A stretch of 33,657 nucleotides of DNA from an uncultured Bacteroidota bacterium (GCA_903905065.1 CAIVEW010000001.1:1-33657); one strand, 5' to 3'. Counted from the first letter of the stretch, positions 7,036 to 15,174 are shown. Notes: generated from the letters alone by a model not told the origin. A program made the numbers and translations.

Positions 7036-7527
7036 ATGGCACAGACCAGGACTCGTAAGATCGTAAAGTACACATTAATAGGGCTTGCTGTGGCGCTGCT
7101 GGCAATACAGTTCTTCCACCCGGCAAAAAATGTAAACACAGTAGCCTCACCACAGGATATCGCCGCTCTATATTCCGTGCCTGACAGCATACACTTAGTT
7201 CTGGACAAAGCCTGTATGGACTGTCATAGCAACAATACGCGGTACCCATGGTATAATAACATACAACCTGTGGCCTGGTGGCTCAATGATCATATTAGCG
7301 AGGGTAAGCGCGAGCTGAATTTCTCGGAATTTGGCACTCGGCCGCCAGAAAAACAAGCCCGGAAGCTGAAGAAACTCGCTAAAGAGGTGCAGGAGGGCGG
7401 GATGCCGCTTTCCAGCTATACCTGGATACACAAAGATGCAATACTTACCGAGCGGGAGAAAAGTATGTTGATAAACTGGGCAAATTCGCTTTCGGAACAG
7501 ATATCCAGCCAAACAAAAAGTAATTAG
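7036..7527 (+). CDS. Haem-binding domain (Haem_bd) protein, membrane-anchored
   Basis: A 163-residue protein with a basic N-terminus and one membrane helix (about residues 12-28) that leaves the rest in the periplasm. The motif CMDCHSNNTRYPWY (Cys60, Cys63, His64) is a CxxCH haem c attachment site in the context typical of the Haem_bd family. WWLNDHI and GGMPLSSYTWIHKDA are further hallmarks. Such proteins are thought to act in periplasmic electron transfer, but a specific role is not known to me. It probably shares a transcript with the gene 22 bases upstream. Confidence 0.85.
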   Translation: MAQTRTRKIVKYTLIGLAVALLAIQFFHPAKNVNTVASPQDIAALYSVPDSIHLVLDKACMDCHSNNTRYPWYNNIQPVAWWLNDHISEGKRELNFSEFGTRPPEKQARKLKKLAKEVQEGGMPLSSYTWIHKDAILTEREKSMLINWANSLSEQISSQTKSN

Positions 7528-7611
7528 TCCGCCCGAAAAGTATATTTGTAATTAAGTTGTTATTAAAAATGAAGGTCTTCTAAAAAGGGCTAATTTTACG
7601 ATTGGAAGCAC

Positions 7612-7627
7612 TTGGCACAATTCTAGT
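7612..7627 (+). promoter_or_regulatory. Possible weak sigma-54-like promoter
   Basis: TTGGCAC gives a perfect -24 half, but the -12 half reads TAGTA rather than TTGCW, so only part of it matches. It lies 40 bases upstream of the EGF-like lipoprotein gene. Confidence 0.25.
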
Positions 7628-7666
7628 ACGGAAAACAAAAATCACTAACCACCTCAAAACGCTGAA

Positions 7667-8329
7667 ATGAAACAAACAAAAGTATTTTTACTTACCGCAT
7701 TTATTACCCTGGCCGCATTTGGCACAGTTATATACTCCTCGTGTAAAAAAGATCCTTGCAAAGGCGTACTCTGCCAGAACGGTGGCGCATGTTCTGGTGG
7801 GTCGTGTTCGTGTCCCGCCGGTTATACCGGCGCTCATTGCGAGAACTCCACTATTACTTACCAGAACAATTCCTACACTGATCTGAATATAACTTTAAAC
7901 GGAACTGCGTATGTTATTACCGCTAAGAGTTCAGTTGATTTCACTGGCCCGGCGGGAAGCGTGCTGCAGGCGACGAATGTCCATACCGCCGGCGGTTTTG
8001 GTGAGGTTATCACGTGGTCAGACTTTACAGACCATTTTCCAATAAACGGCGACTATCTCACTGAACCTTTTGACGTTTCCGCTGCGTACTTCTTCCTGAG
8101 AATAACAAATGTGAGTCCTTACGTGATCAACTCGCTACAAGTGAACTATTCGAATTCTTATTTTACGCATGAATATCCTTATTTACCAAATGACGGGCTC
8201 ACTTATGATATTGGTTATTACTTCTTGGAAGGTAATACGGATGTATATGCCGAGTCTGGTGTGTATAACTGGGATTGGTTCCCTACGTCCGCAGGCGCGA
8301 ATACACTCTTTTCTGTGGTAGCGCACTAA
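7667..8329 (+). CDS. Lipoprotein with one EGF-like domain
   Basis: A 220-residue protein with a signal peptide ending in a lipobox-like IYSSC, so Cys26 would be lipidated. Residues 31-58 form an EGF-like module with six cysteines (31, 36, 42, 47, 49, 58) and the usual GYTGAHCE ending. The remaining 160 residues are rich in aromatic and beta-prone residues (repeated Tyr-Asn-Ser) and match no family I know. EGF modules after a lipobox occur in some Bacteroidota surface proteins. No close neighbours on the same strand; probably monocistronic and surface-exposed. Confidence 0.7.
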   Translation: MKQTKVFLLTAFITLAAFGTVIYSSCKKDPCKGVLCQNGGACSGGSCSCPAGYTGAHCENSTITYQNNSYTDLNITLNGTAYVITAKSSVDFTGPAGSVLQATNVHTAGGFGEVITWSDFTDHFPINGDYLTEPFDVSAAYFFLRITNVSPYVINSLQVNYSNSYFTHEYPYLPNDGLTYDIGYYFLEGNTDVYAESGVYNWDWFPTSAGANTLFSVVAH

Positions 8330-8387
8330 TCACTACTGATCTCCGTAACTGCTTGCTGAACGCATATACCTCGGCATGTTGAAGGAC

Positions 8388-9293
8388 CTAATTCCTAAAC
8401 CTCGGATGGTACTTCTCCAGCGTTTGCCGTAGATAGCCGCGGTCCAGGTGTGTGTATATCTCCGTGGTGGTAATGCTTTTATGCCCCATCATTTCCTGTA
8501 CGGCGCGTAGGTCTGCACCGCCCTCTACAAGGTGCGTGGCAAATGAATGTCGCAGCGTATGCGGATGGATATTTTGTTTCAGCCCTATTTTGAGTGCGAG
8601 ATTTTTGAGTATCATAAACACCATTACCCGTGAGAGTGCACCGCCGCGCCTGTTAAGAAATACAATGTCTTCATCGCCTTTCTTTATTTTGGGCAGGTGG
8701 TTCCTGATGTGTTCTTTGTATAACAGTATGTATTTTACGGCAGCCTCACCTATGGGCACAAGCCGTTCTTTATTGCCTTTTCCTACAACCTTTATGAAGC
8801 CCACGTCCATGTATAGATTTGTAAGCCGCAGGCCTATCAGTTCACTCACCCGTAACCCGCAGCTATACATGGTTTCGAGCATAGCATGATTGCGCTGGCC
8901 TTCGGGCGTGCTGTGATCGATGGCAGCGAATAGCTGGTCTATTTCAGCCAGGCTCAGCACGTGGGGTAATGAACGCCGTAGCTTGGGTGCATCCAGTAAC
9001 TCGGTGGGATCTTTCTTCACCACTTCCTCCAGCAGCAGGTAACGATAAAAAGACTTGATGCCGCTAAGCACCCTTGCCTGCGTACCTGCGGAGAGTCCCA
9101 GTTCGTTGATATTCACCAGCAGCGACTGCAGATGCTCCAGTTCTATGCGCTCAACACCCACACCGGGATAGGCATCGGCGAGATGGTCCCGCAGCATAGC
9201 CACATCGTGCAAGTAAGCCTCTATCGTATTTTCCGACATAGACCGCTCCAGCATGAGATAAGCCCTAAAACCTTTAATGTATGCGTCCCACAT
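8388..9293 (-). CDS. xerD: Tyrosine recombinase XerD
   Basis: Starting at the ATG at 9291-9293, the product has 301 residues, the usual XerC/D length. It pairs with a second recombinase to resolve chromosome dimers at dif. The catalytic set is complete: Arg in CGLRVSEL, Lys in VVGKGNKER, HTLRHSF with His and Arg, MGHKS with His, and Tyr in EIYTHLD. A 16-residue upstream extension is possible in frame, but it is encoded by a palindromic repeat (9304-9334) and is not XerD-like. Housekeeping rather than an integrase: no att-like duplication or element genes are adjacent. Divergent from aroQ. Confidence 0.93.
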   Translation of the reverse strand: MWDAYIKGFRAYLMLERSMSENTIEAYLHDVAMLRDHLADAYPGVGVERIELEHLQSLLVNINELGLSAGTQARVLSGIKSFYRYLLLEEVVKKDPTELLDAPKLRRSLPHVLSLAEIDQLFAAIDHSTPEGQRNHAMLETMYSCGLRVSELIGLRLTNLYMDVGFIKVVGKGNKERLVPIGEAAVKYILLYKEHIRNHLPKIKKGDEDIVFLNRRGGALSRVMVFMILKNLALKIGLKQNIHPHTLRHSFATHLVEGGADLRAVQEMMGHKSITTTEIYTHLDRGYLRQTLEKYHPRFRN

Positions 9294-9303
9294 AGACCAC
9301 TCC

Positions 9304-9334
9304 CCTAACCTGCCTGCCGGTAGGCAGGAGGGGA
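9304..9334. repeat. Palindromic leader element, copy 1
   Basis: The core CCTGCCTGCCGGTAGGCAGG (9309-9328) is preceded by CCTAA and followed by AGGGGA. The full 31 bases are identical to copy 3 at 29236-29266. Outer CCCCT/AGGGG pairing (9302-9306 with 9329-9333) lengthens the hairpin. It ends 10 bases from the xerD start codon. Confidence 0.8.
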
Positions 9335-9410
9335 ACCACAAATGTAGCTATTTCAAGCAGGCAACTGAAAAGCCAGATTTAGCACTTTTGCTGAATTTCA
9401 AAAACAGAAG

Positions 9411-9435
9411 AAAAGCCCCTTTAGGGGTTTGGGGT
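9411..9435. repeat. Short CCCC/GGGG hairpin followed by a GGGGTTT heptamer pair
   Basis: CCCCT-TT-AGGGG is followed by TTTGGGGTTTTT on the plus strand, giving a terminator-like shape. It lies between divergent genes (xerD and aroQ), where no transcript needs ending, so it may be another leader repeat. Confidence 0.35.
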
Positions 9436-9452
9436 TTTTACTATCTTGCATT

Positions 9453-9893
9453 ATGCTTCACATCGCCATTGTCAACGGTCCTAACCTCAATCTCCTTGGT
9501 ACCCGGGAGCCGGAAATATATGGGCACCAGACGCTGGACCATTATTTAAAGCAATTAACTAAGCGTTTTCCACTCGTACACCTGCATTGCTATCAAAGCA
9601 ATGTGGAAGGTGAACTCATCAACTACCTGCACAACTGTATGGGTATGATGAATGGCATCGTGCTCAACGCCGGGGCGTACACACACACCAGCATTGCTTT
9701 AGCTGATGCGGTAAGCGCCATCGGCGTACCAGTGGTAGAAGTGCATATTTCCAATGTATTGGCACGCGAGGATTACCGCAAAACTTCGTTCATTTCCTCA
9801 AAATGCAAAGGCTCTATAAGCGGTCTAGGCATGGATGGCTATGCACTGGCAGTGCAATATTTTGTGGATGCATTGTTGCCACCGGCTGTTTAG
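9453..9893 (+). CDS. aroQ: 3-Dehydroquinate dehydratase, type II
   Basis: From the ATG at 9453 the enzyme has 146 residues, normal for the dodecameric type II family. It dehydrates 3-dehydroquinate to 3-dehydroshikimate in the shikimate pathway. The N-terminal NGPNLNLLGTREPEIYG carries catalytic Arg18 and Tyr23; NAGAYTHTS and VEVHISN supply the conserved Asn and His. An upstream in-frame ATG (9429) would add eight unrelated residues. A -7-like TATCTTGC sits just before the ATG, so the leader must be very short. Divergent from xerD. Confidence 0.95.
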   Translation: MLHIAIVNGPNLNLLGTREPEIYGHQTLDHYLKQLTKRFPLVHLHCYQSNVEGELINYLHNCMGMMNGIVLNAGAYTHTSIALADAVSAIGVPVVEVHISNVLAREDYRKTSFISSKCKGSISGLGMDGYALAVQYFVDALLPPAV

Positions 9894-9908
9894 TTGAACC
9901 TAGTCTGA

Positions 9909-10328
9909 TTATTTCAATTTCGTCACTGCAAAATAGGGGTGATCAGGATTTACAATGAGCTCTTGTCTCTGGGGATGAATTAACACGTCCATATCTTCTA
10001 GTGGAATCGCCCCAAGCAGTGGTTCGCTGTCACCCGGTAACACGATTGCCCGGCAGGTTGTAGCCCGGTTTTTAAATCTCAATTCAACCCAACCAACGAC
10101 ATCACACTCTACGATCTGACTATTAGCAAGCTGGGCTTTCCGTTTTTCCATTACCGGAAATTGTAACTGTTGCTGTATACTTTCATTGATGGCAAGCATG
10201 TAAGAGCCTGTGTCAACCAACATATTCACATGCATACGTTTTACTTCTTCTTCGCCGATTATATGCCTGCGCGACATTGCAAGATCATCACCGTTAATCA
10301 ATTCAATATCGGCATAAATAAGACCCAT
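9909..10328 (-). CDS. Retropepsin-like (clan AA) aspartic protease family protein
   Basis: A 139-residue protein with the single-lobe aspartyl protease signature VDTGS (Asp39) and the later hydrophobic-Gly motif LLGAIPLEDMDVLI, so it would act as a homodimer. No signal peptide is present, suggesting the cytoplasm. Small stand-alone clan AA proteases of this sort are common in bacteria but mostly of unknown target. The start lies 36 bases after the MGMT stop, so it may be the last gene of the DUF177-rpmF-plsX operon. Confidence 0.78.
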   Translation of the reverse strand: MGLIYADIELINGDDLAMSRRHIIGEEEVKRMHVNMLVDTGSYMLAINESIQQQLQFPVMEKRKAQLANSQIVECDVVGWVELRFKNRATTCRAIVLPGDSEPLLGAIPLEDMDVLIHPQRQELIVNPDHPYFAVTKLK

Positions 10329-10364
10329 ACCTTTTAAAATTTTACTCTGTAAATATAAGATAAC

Positions 10365-10898
10365 TTAGCCAAACAACTCCCCCTGCCCGCTCTTACCGCT
10401 GTGCTTCCATTCATGGTCCAATAACCATTTCTTGCGGTGCAGGCCGCCGCCATAGCCGGTAAGGCTGCCATTGGCGCCTATTACCCTGTGGCAAGGAATA
10501 ATGATCGCAATACCATTTTCACCATTTGCCCCCGCTACCGCCCGTATGGCCTTTTCATCGCCCAGAAATATGGACTGCTGTTTATAAGACCTTGTTTCGC
10601 CATAAGGTATCGTTAGTAATCCCTCCCATACCCGTTTCTGGAAAGGTGTACCGACGAGATTGAGCGGCAGATCGAATTCCTTTCTTGTACCTAAGAAATA
10701 CTCACCGATCTGTTGCTCCAACACTTTAAAATGCGGATGCTCCCCCTCTGCAAATTGCTGCCCGCTGAGCGTTTCAATACGCTTCATGATGGTATCGATA
10801 CTCTTCCGGTATTGGAAGTCGAACAGGCAAATGCCTTCATCGCTGGCGCCGATGCGCATTTTACCCACAGGGGTATCTATATGTTTTACCAGGATCAT
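10365..10898 (-). CDS. ogt: Methylated-DNA--[protein]-cysteine S-methyltransferase
   Basis: A 177-residue suicide DNA-repair protein that moves the methyl group of O6-methylguanine to its own cysteine. The active site PCHRVIGANGSLTGYGGG contains nucleophile Cys136; the helix-turn-helix before it holds FQKRVWEGLLTIPYGETRSY. The length fits the Ogt branch, with an N-terminal domain lacking zinc ligands and without an AdaA half. The start is 26 bases downstream of the hydrolase stop on the same strand, consistent with one transcript. Confidence 0.93.
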   Translation of the reverse strand: MILVKHIDTPVGKMRIGASDEGICLFDFQYRKSIDTIMKRIETLSGQQFAEGEHPHFKVLEQQIGEYFLGTRKEFDLPLNLVGTPFQKRVWEGLLTIPYGETRSYKQQSIFLGDEKAIRAVAGANGENGIAIIIPCHRVIGANGSLTGYGGGLHRKKWLLDHEWKHSGKSGQGELFG

Positions 10899-10924
10899 GA
10901 TGAACGCCGTCTTTGTAAAATTAA

Positions 10925-11569
10925 CTAAGCAGACAGATAACCGGAAATTATTCTGCTCACTTCATCGGCCCTATTAACGATCATAATGTGGGAGCCGCCT
11001 TTTACCCAATGGTCGGGCTTAACATTTTTGGCGGGGATGATACGGTCGGCAGTGCCGTGGATGTGGATCACCTCTTTAGGATAGGTGGTATTGTTCCATC
11101 CAACAACCGCTCCCAGCGACCATTTGATAAAGCCGGGATCTGTGTCGCGCATCATATCTACCAGCAGTTTCCGGTCTTCATCATTTTCTGCACCTATCAT
11201 CTTTGTATTCATCAGGCTTGTATGACCAAAGAAACCAGAAGGCAAATTTTGGATAAGATTTTTCAGAAATGGCTTTTGCCCGATGCGCGGCAGTTCAGAG
11301 GAGGTTTTCGCACTTGAGATGAGGAATATCTTGCTGGCCTTGATTATTTTGCCAATCTCCACAGAGAGCATACCTCCCAGGGATAGCCCGAGCACAATGG
11401 GGTTATCGCCTGGTATTTGCAGTGTGAGTTTTCGCGCGTAAGTCGACAGTGTATCTTTTTTGTCATAAGCCACCCACTTCACAGGCACGAGCTCATAACC
11501 CGGTATAGAAAGTTTTCTAAACACTCGCTCATCTGCGCCCATGCCGCTGATACAATAGATACGCTGCAT
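10925..11569 (-). CDS. Alpha/beta hydrolase
   Basis: A 214-residue cytoplasmic alpha/beta hydrolase without signal peptide. The nucleophile elbow is GLSLGG (Ser63); the acid is likely Asp in HIHGTADRIIP, and the base His in GGSHIMI. The oxyanion-loop region near GMGADERVF is typical of small esterase/lipase-like members. The substrate is unknown. It follows plsX by 27 bases, and linkage to phospholipid synthesis genes makes an acyl substrate conceivable, though that is inference from context only. Confidence 0.82.
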   Translation of the reverse strand: MQRIYCISGMGADERVFRKLSIPGYELVPVKWVAYDKKDTLSTYARKLTLQIPGDNPIVLGLSLGGMLSVEIGKIIKASKIFLISSAKTSSELPRIGQKPFLKNLIQNLPSGFFGHTSLMNTKMIGAENDEDRKLLVDMMRDTDPGFIKWSLGAVVGWNNTTYPKEVIHIHGTADRIIPAKNVKPDHWVKGGSHIMIVNRADEVSRIISGYLSA

Positions 11570-11596
11570 ATGAACTGTGTAATAAACTAATAAAAA

Positions 11597-12553
11597 TTAA
11601 ACGGCAGCTTGCTTGAATTGCTCCTTAATAACAGCAATAAGATTGGAACTCACTATTTTTTCCGCCGCATCAATCATATTCCTGAAAGCATAAGCGTGCG
11701 CTATACCATGGCTGATGATCACAGGGGCGTTGATACCCAGGATCGGAGTACCACCGTATTTCTCAAAATTGAAATCGTCGAGGAAAGGGTCGTTAAAACC
11801 TTTTTGTACCTTAAAAATGTCGTAGATAGACTCTGCCATTTTTAGCAGTACATTGCCCACGAAACCTTCGCAAACTATTACTTCGGCTTTACTAATGAAC
11901 ACATCCCGGCCCTCTACATTGCCAATGAAATTGATATTGGTATTTTCTTTCAATAGCGGATAGGTAGCCTGGCAAAGGATATTGCCCTTGCCTTCTTCTT
12001 CGCCAAGGTTTAGCAGGCCTACGCGCGGCTTTTCTACGCCCAGCACATACTGCGAGTAGAGGGAGCCCATTTCAGCAAACTGTACCAGGTGCTCTGGCTT
12101 GCAGTCGGCGTTAATACCCGAGTCGAGGAGGAAGTTGTACTTGCCATCTGTGCGTGGCATGGGCGTAGCAATAGTGGGGCGAAGAATGCCATCAATAGCC
12201 TTGACGGTATACATAGCGCCCACCATCATAGCGCCGGTATTGCCGGCACTGATAAATGCATCGATCTTACCCTTCATGAGCAGGCCGAAACCCACTGCAA
12301 TGCTGGAGTTTGGCTTCTCTTTCAGCGCCTTGGTGGGGTGTTCGTGCATACCTATCACCTCCGCAGCTTCAATGAAGGTGAAGCGGTGCTGATACGCATC
12401 TAATAACGAAAGGTACGGGGCTGCGGCAACTGCATCACCTATGAGCAGCAGGTGCACTGACGAGTCAGGCACTTGCTCAAAATACGATCGCACGCCTTTT
12501 ACGGGTTCGGCGGGGGCATAGTCCCCGCCCATAATGTCAAGCCCTATCTTCAT
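11597..12553 (-). CDS. plsX: Phosphate acyltransferase PlsX
   Basis: The 318-residue enzyme converts acyl-ACP and phosphate to acyl-phosphate, the first step of the PlsX/PlsY route to phosphatidic acid. The N-terminal LDIMGGDYAPAEPVKG, the SAGNTGAMM loop and the later NLGEEEGKGN and EGFVGNVLLK blocks are all family hallmarks, and length is normal. It sits 17 bases after rpmF in the widespread DUF177-rpmF-plsX order. fabH, often next in other bacteria, is replaced here by an alpha/beta hydrolase. Confidence 0.96.
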   Translation of the reverse strand: MKIGLDIMGGDYAPAEPVKGVRSYFEQVPDSSVHLLLIGDAVAAAPYLSLLDAYQHRFTFIEAAEVIGMHEHPTKALKEKPNSSIAVGFGLLMKGKIDAFISAGNTGAMMVGAMYTVKAIDGILRPTIATPMPRTDGKYNFLLDSGINADCKPEHLVQFAEMGSLYSQYVLGVEKPRVGLLNLGEEEGKGNILCQATYPLLKENTNINFIGNVEGRDVFISKAEVIVCEGFVGNVLLKMAESIYDIFKVQKGFNDPFLDDFNFEKYGGTPILGINAPVIISHGIAHAYAFRNMIDAAEKIVSSNLIAVIKEQFKQAAV

Positions 12554-12570
12554 TAACTGAAAATAATAAG

Positions 12571-12786
12571 TTATTGATTTTTTTCACCCTCAGTAGCTGC
12601 TGCCGGAGCTTTGTCAACCACTACTTTGCCACGATAGTAGAGTTTCCCTTCTACCCAGTGGGCACGGTGACGCAGATGGCTTTCGCCAGTTACGCTGTCC
12701 ACGCTCCATGTTTCCGCTTCTGCCTTGTAGTGCGTCCGACGTTTTGCGCCTCTCTGCTGTGAGTGTCGTCTTTTTGGATTAGGCAT
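12571..12786 (-). CDS. rpmF: 50S ribosomal protein L32, cysteine-free type
   Basis: A 71-residue protein starting [22 protein letters not shown], the classic L32 beginning. The zinc-ribbon cysteines found in C+ L32 are all absent, so this is the C- form, which does not need zinc. The C-terminal tail after GKVVVDK is a low-complexity Ala/Glu extension. It lies between DUF177 (49 bases upstream) and plsX (17 bases downstream), the usual order. Confidence 0.95.
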   Translation of the reverse strand: MPNPKRRHSQQRGAKRRTHYKAEAETWSVDSVTGESHLRHRAHWVEGKLYYRGKVVVDKAPAAATEGEKNQ

Positions 12787-12835
12787 CTTACTTTATTTAT
12801 TTGATTTACAATTAATTACAACGTTATTTACTAAA

Positions 12836-13399
12836 TCACTTCTTTCGCTTTGGTTTTTCACCGTTAGTTTCTTTAAGTGTTTCCAACCCTTTCCAGAGCG
12901 GATTTTCATTTGACTCAGGCGGTTCAGACAGCTTATCCAGCAGGTTCAGTGCCGCCGGGTTACATCCCGATCTGCCGTTCGCATCGTCCGGGTGAATATG
13001 CTGCAACGGCACACTGAGCATAATAAACTCATACAACCAATTGCCGATGTCAATCACCGTTTCACTCCTTGGAATAAAAACTACATCGTCCTCATCCTCA
13101 ATATCTGCACCATCATCACCAATGAGCTTGATCACCAGGTTAAATTCGTCCCAGAGCCTCAGCTTAAAGTCGTCGCCACACCGGTCACACGGCACAGTAA
13201 CATTCCCATCTACATCAAAATGGCACATGAAAAAACTTTCATGCTTGTCAAAGATCAGTGTGATACGCGCATCCCAGTTACTAAAACTTTCGTCAACCTC
13301 ATGTGCCTCCATGAAACGATCATCTATATCGTACACGTAGGTATGCGGTCCGGGTTTTAATCCCTGCCAGGCTATTTCATGTTCCCGGTTATGCTTCAT
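12836..13399 (-). CDS. DUF177 (YceD) family protein
   Basis: A 187-residue cytoplasmic protein preceding rpmF, the normal position for YceD/DUF177, which has been linked to 23S rRNA maturation in other organisms. The family core is visible: VTVPCDRCGDDFKLRLWDEFNLVI with the CxxC pair, then acidic DIEDEDDVVFIP and IDIGNWLYEFIMLSVPLQ. The C-terminus is Lys-rich (GEKPKRKK). The mRNA leader from a -7 box at 13522-13529 contains a long heptamer-repeat array. Confidence 0.88.
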   Translation of the reverse strand: MKHNREHEIAWQGLKPGPHTYVYDIDDRFMEAHEVDESFSNWDARITLIFDKHESFFMCHFDVDGNVTVPCDRCGDDFKLRLWDEFNLVIKLIGDDGADIEDEDDVVFIPRSETVIDIGNWLYEFIMLSVPLQHIHPDDANGRSGCNPAALNLLDKLSEPPESNENPLWKGLETLKETNGEKPKRKK

Positions 13400-13401
13400 T
13401 T

Positions 13402-13507
13402 CAGTTCACAGTTTGCAGTTCTCAGTTTTCAGCCTGCAGTTTACAGTTGCAATTGTACTGCGGACAACAAACTGCCGCGCTGACTGTTAACTGGCAACTG
13501 CCAACTA
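13402..13507. repeat. Heptamer array A, two opposed halves
   Basis: CAGTT recurs with an exact 7-bp period at 13402, 13409, 13416, 13423, (CAGCC at 13430), 13437 and 13444. The complementary AACTG/GACTG/AACTA follows at 13482, 13489, 13496 and 13503, also every 7 bp. The halves can pair into a long imperfect hairpin. The array starts two bases from the DUF177 start codon and would be transcribed as its 5' leader. Confidence 0.75.
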
Positions 13508-13521
13508 TTTAAACGGGGTTG

Positions 13522-13529
13522 CAAAGGTA
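13522..13529 (-). promoter_or_regulatory. -7 promoter box (TACCTTTG) of the DUF177-rpmF-plsX operon
   Basis: An exact TAnnTTTG match on the minus strand. A start near 13515 would give a leader of about 115 nt made mostly of heptamer array A. Confidence 0.5.
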
Positions 13530-13545
13530 GCAAAAAAAACTTTGA

Positions 13546-14448
13546 TTACATCAATTTGTTCCGCTTTATTAAAAAAGCGTGCAGTACTTCTTCCACAGGT
13601 TTGGAGAGGTCCACGGCTACCCTATCTATTTGGTATTGGTGGCAACGGTTTTCGACCATCTCCTGAAAATGACGCATTTTACTAATGTATTGTTCTTTGA
13701 TCTGCTGAGGCTGTAATTTTATGCGTTCCCCGCTCTCCATGTCTACAAACTCATATGGTCTGTTCTCAAATTCAAAATCCATTTCCAAAGCGCCGTCCAT
13801 TACGTGAAAAAGGATAACCTCATGCTTGTTGTAGCGCAAGTGCTGTAACGCAGCAAATACATCCTCTATGTTGTCTGCATCATCCATCATATCGCTAAAA
13901 ATAATAATCAGCGATCTTTTGTGCATTTGTTCCGCCACCAGGTGCAGCGCCGCTGCGGCATTAGTTACCTTATTTTCTGTGGAAAGGTTTAAGGTCCGTT
14001 GCAGCTCATTCATCAGCATGCGGTAGTGGCTGGGCGAAGAGCGGCAATCGGAAAGGTAATTGACCTTGTCATCAAATAAAGCCAGGGAACCGGCATCCAG
14101 TTGCCGCTTCAATAGCTGTAGCAGGCTGGCTGTTGCCACACACGAAAACTGCAGCTTATTTATCTTCTTCGTGTCTTTAGGAAACTGCATGGATGAGGAT
14201 GTATCCAACACCAGGCAGCAGCGCAGGTTGGTTTCCTCTTCAAATCGCTTAATGAACAGTTTATCGGTGCGGCCGTATACCCGCCAGTCTATATGGCGTA
14301 GCGGGTCGCCCTGATTATACAATCTGTGCTCCGCAAACTCAACAGAAAAACCGTGAAAAGGACTCTTATGCAGCCCAAGTATAAACCCCTCTACCACCTG
14401 CCGGGCAAGCAATTCTAAGTTATCATTAATTGGCTGCTGAAGGATCAT
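13546..14448 (-). CDS. DUF58 domain protein (von Willebrand A-like)
   Basis: From the ATG at 14446-14448, 300 residues. The longer frame to 14565 would add residues encoded by a heptamer repeat, so I reject it. The DUF58 signature appears as YNQGDPLRHIDWRVYGRTDKLFIKRFEEE, followed by a vWA-like fold with a MIDAS motif LDTSSSM and later FSDMMDD. DUF58 proteins usually work with MoxR AAA+ ATPases, but no moxR is adjacent. Cytoplasmic, no membrane segment. Promoter at 14500-14507. Confidence 0.85.
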   Translation of the reverse strand: MILQQPINDNLELLARQVVEGFILGLHKSPFHGFSVEFAEHRLYNQGDPLRHIDWRVYGRTDKLFIKRFEEETNLRCCLVLDTSSSMQFPKDTKKINKLQFSCVATASLLQLLKRQLDAGSLALFDDKVNYLSDCRSSPSHYRMLMNELQRTLNLSTENKVTNAAAALHLVAEQMHKRSLIIIFSDMMDDADNIEDVFAALQHLRYNKHEVILFHVMDGALEMDFEFENRPYEFVDMESGERIKLQPQQIKEQYISKMRHFQEMVENRCHQYQIDRVAVDLSKPVEEVLHAFLIKRNKLM

Positions 14449-14449
14449 T

Positions 14450-14491
14450 TTTGGGGAATTAGAAGTTGGGAATCTGGAATTGGGATTGTTT
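14450..14491. repeat. Heptamer array B
   Basis: Consecutive degenerate 7-mers begin at 14450, 14457, 14464, 14471, 14478 and 14485 (TTTGGGG, AATTAGA, AGTTGGG, AATCTGG, AATTGGG, ATTGTTT). The array begins one base from the DUF58 start codon and ends just inside the predicted transcript start. Confidence 0.7.
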
Positions 14492-14499
14492 GGTAATGA

Positions 14500-14507
14500 C
14501 AAAGTTA
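14500..14507 (-). promoter_or_regulatory. -7 promoter box (TAACTTTG) of the DUF58 gene
   Basis: An exact TAnnTTTG match on the minus strand. Transcription would start near 14493, so heptamer array B forms almost the entire 5' leader. Confidence 0.5.
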
Positions 14508-14622
14508 ATTGATTCCATGTAATACCAACTCGCCAGGCTTTGCCGCATTTGTTGCCACTAAACAATTAGAATATATTCTTAGAATGTTCCTGGTGGCACA
14601 TTTTTTAAGTGGTTCGGTTATC

Positions 14623-15174
14623 ATGGACACATCACGACTCACAAAAACTATAGAAAAAGCGCTGAATGCGCAAATGACCAAGGAAGCACATGCCGCACAG
14701 GTATACCTATCGTATGCCGCATGGGCTGCTGATAAGGGGTTTGACGGCGTAGCCAATTTCTTGTTCCGCCACTCCGGCGAAGAGCGTAATCATATGATGA
14801 AGATAGTGGAGTACATATTGCAGCGAAACGGCAAGGTTTCGGTGGTTGCGATCCCCGCCCCGGATGCCGACCCTATCAGCCTGAATAACTGCTTTGAAAA
14901 AGTATTTAGCTCAGAAGTGGAAAACACAAAAGAGATCTACAACCTGGTGAATCTGAGCCTGGAAGAGAAAGACTGGGCAACCTGGAATTTTATGCAGTGG
15001 TTTGTAAAAGAGCAGATCGAAGAAGAAACTCTTGCGCTCAACCTTATGTCCAGGATAAAAATTGCAGGTGGTGAAAAAGCAGGCGGAGACGCCCTATACG
15101 CTATAGACCGGGATCTTGCCAACGCCCCTGATGACGCGCGGTCGGCTGAAGAAGCAACTACCGCAAATCCGTAA
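14623..15174 (+). CDS. ftnA: Ferritin
   Basis: The ATG at 14623 gives 183 residues starting DTSRLTKTIEKALNAQMTKEAHAAQ, in register with bacterial FtnA; an upstream in-frame ATG would add 38 unrelated residues. The ferroxidase ligands are present: Glu21, EERNH (Glu and His), SSEVENTKE and VKEQIEEE. Close FtnA-like stretches include NFMQWFVKEQ and ALYAIDRDL. It stores iron as a ferric mineral inside a 24-mer shell. The last 20 residues form an Ala/Glu-rich tail beyond the usual end. It lies divergent from the DUF58 gene. Confidence 0.94.
   Translation: MDTSRLTKTIEKALNAQMTKEAHAAQVYLSYAAWAADKGFDGVANFLFRHSGEERNHMMKIVEYILQRNGKVSVVAIPAPDADPISLNNCFEKVFSSEVENTKEIYNLVNLSLEEKDWATWNFMQWFVKEQIEEETLALNLMSRIKIAGGEKAGGDALYAIDRDLANAPDDARSAEEATTANP

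Noticed and set aside
8388..9293. Phage or island integrase
   Set aside because: Length, motifs and lack of att duplication or element genes fit housekeeping XerD next to aroQ.
9294..9341. Sixteen-residue N-terminal extension of XerD
   Set aside because: It is encoded by the palindromic repeat and does not resemble XerD. The ATG at 9293 gives the normal length.
13449..13545. N-terminal coding of a longer DUF177 or DUF58 product through the heptamer array
   Set aside because: Frames through the arrays give low-complexity repeats and are preceded or followed by better starts with matching promoters.
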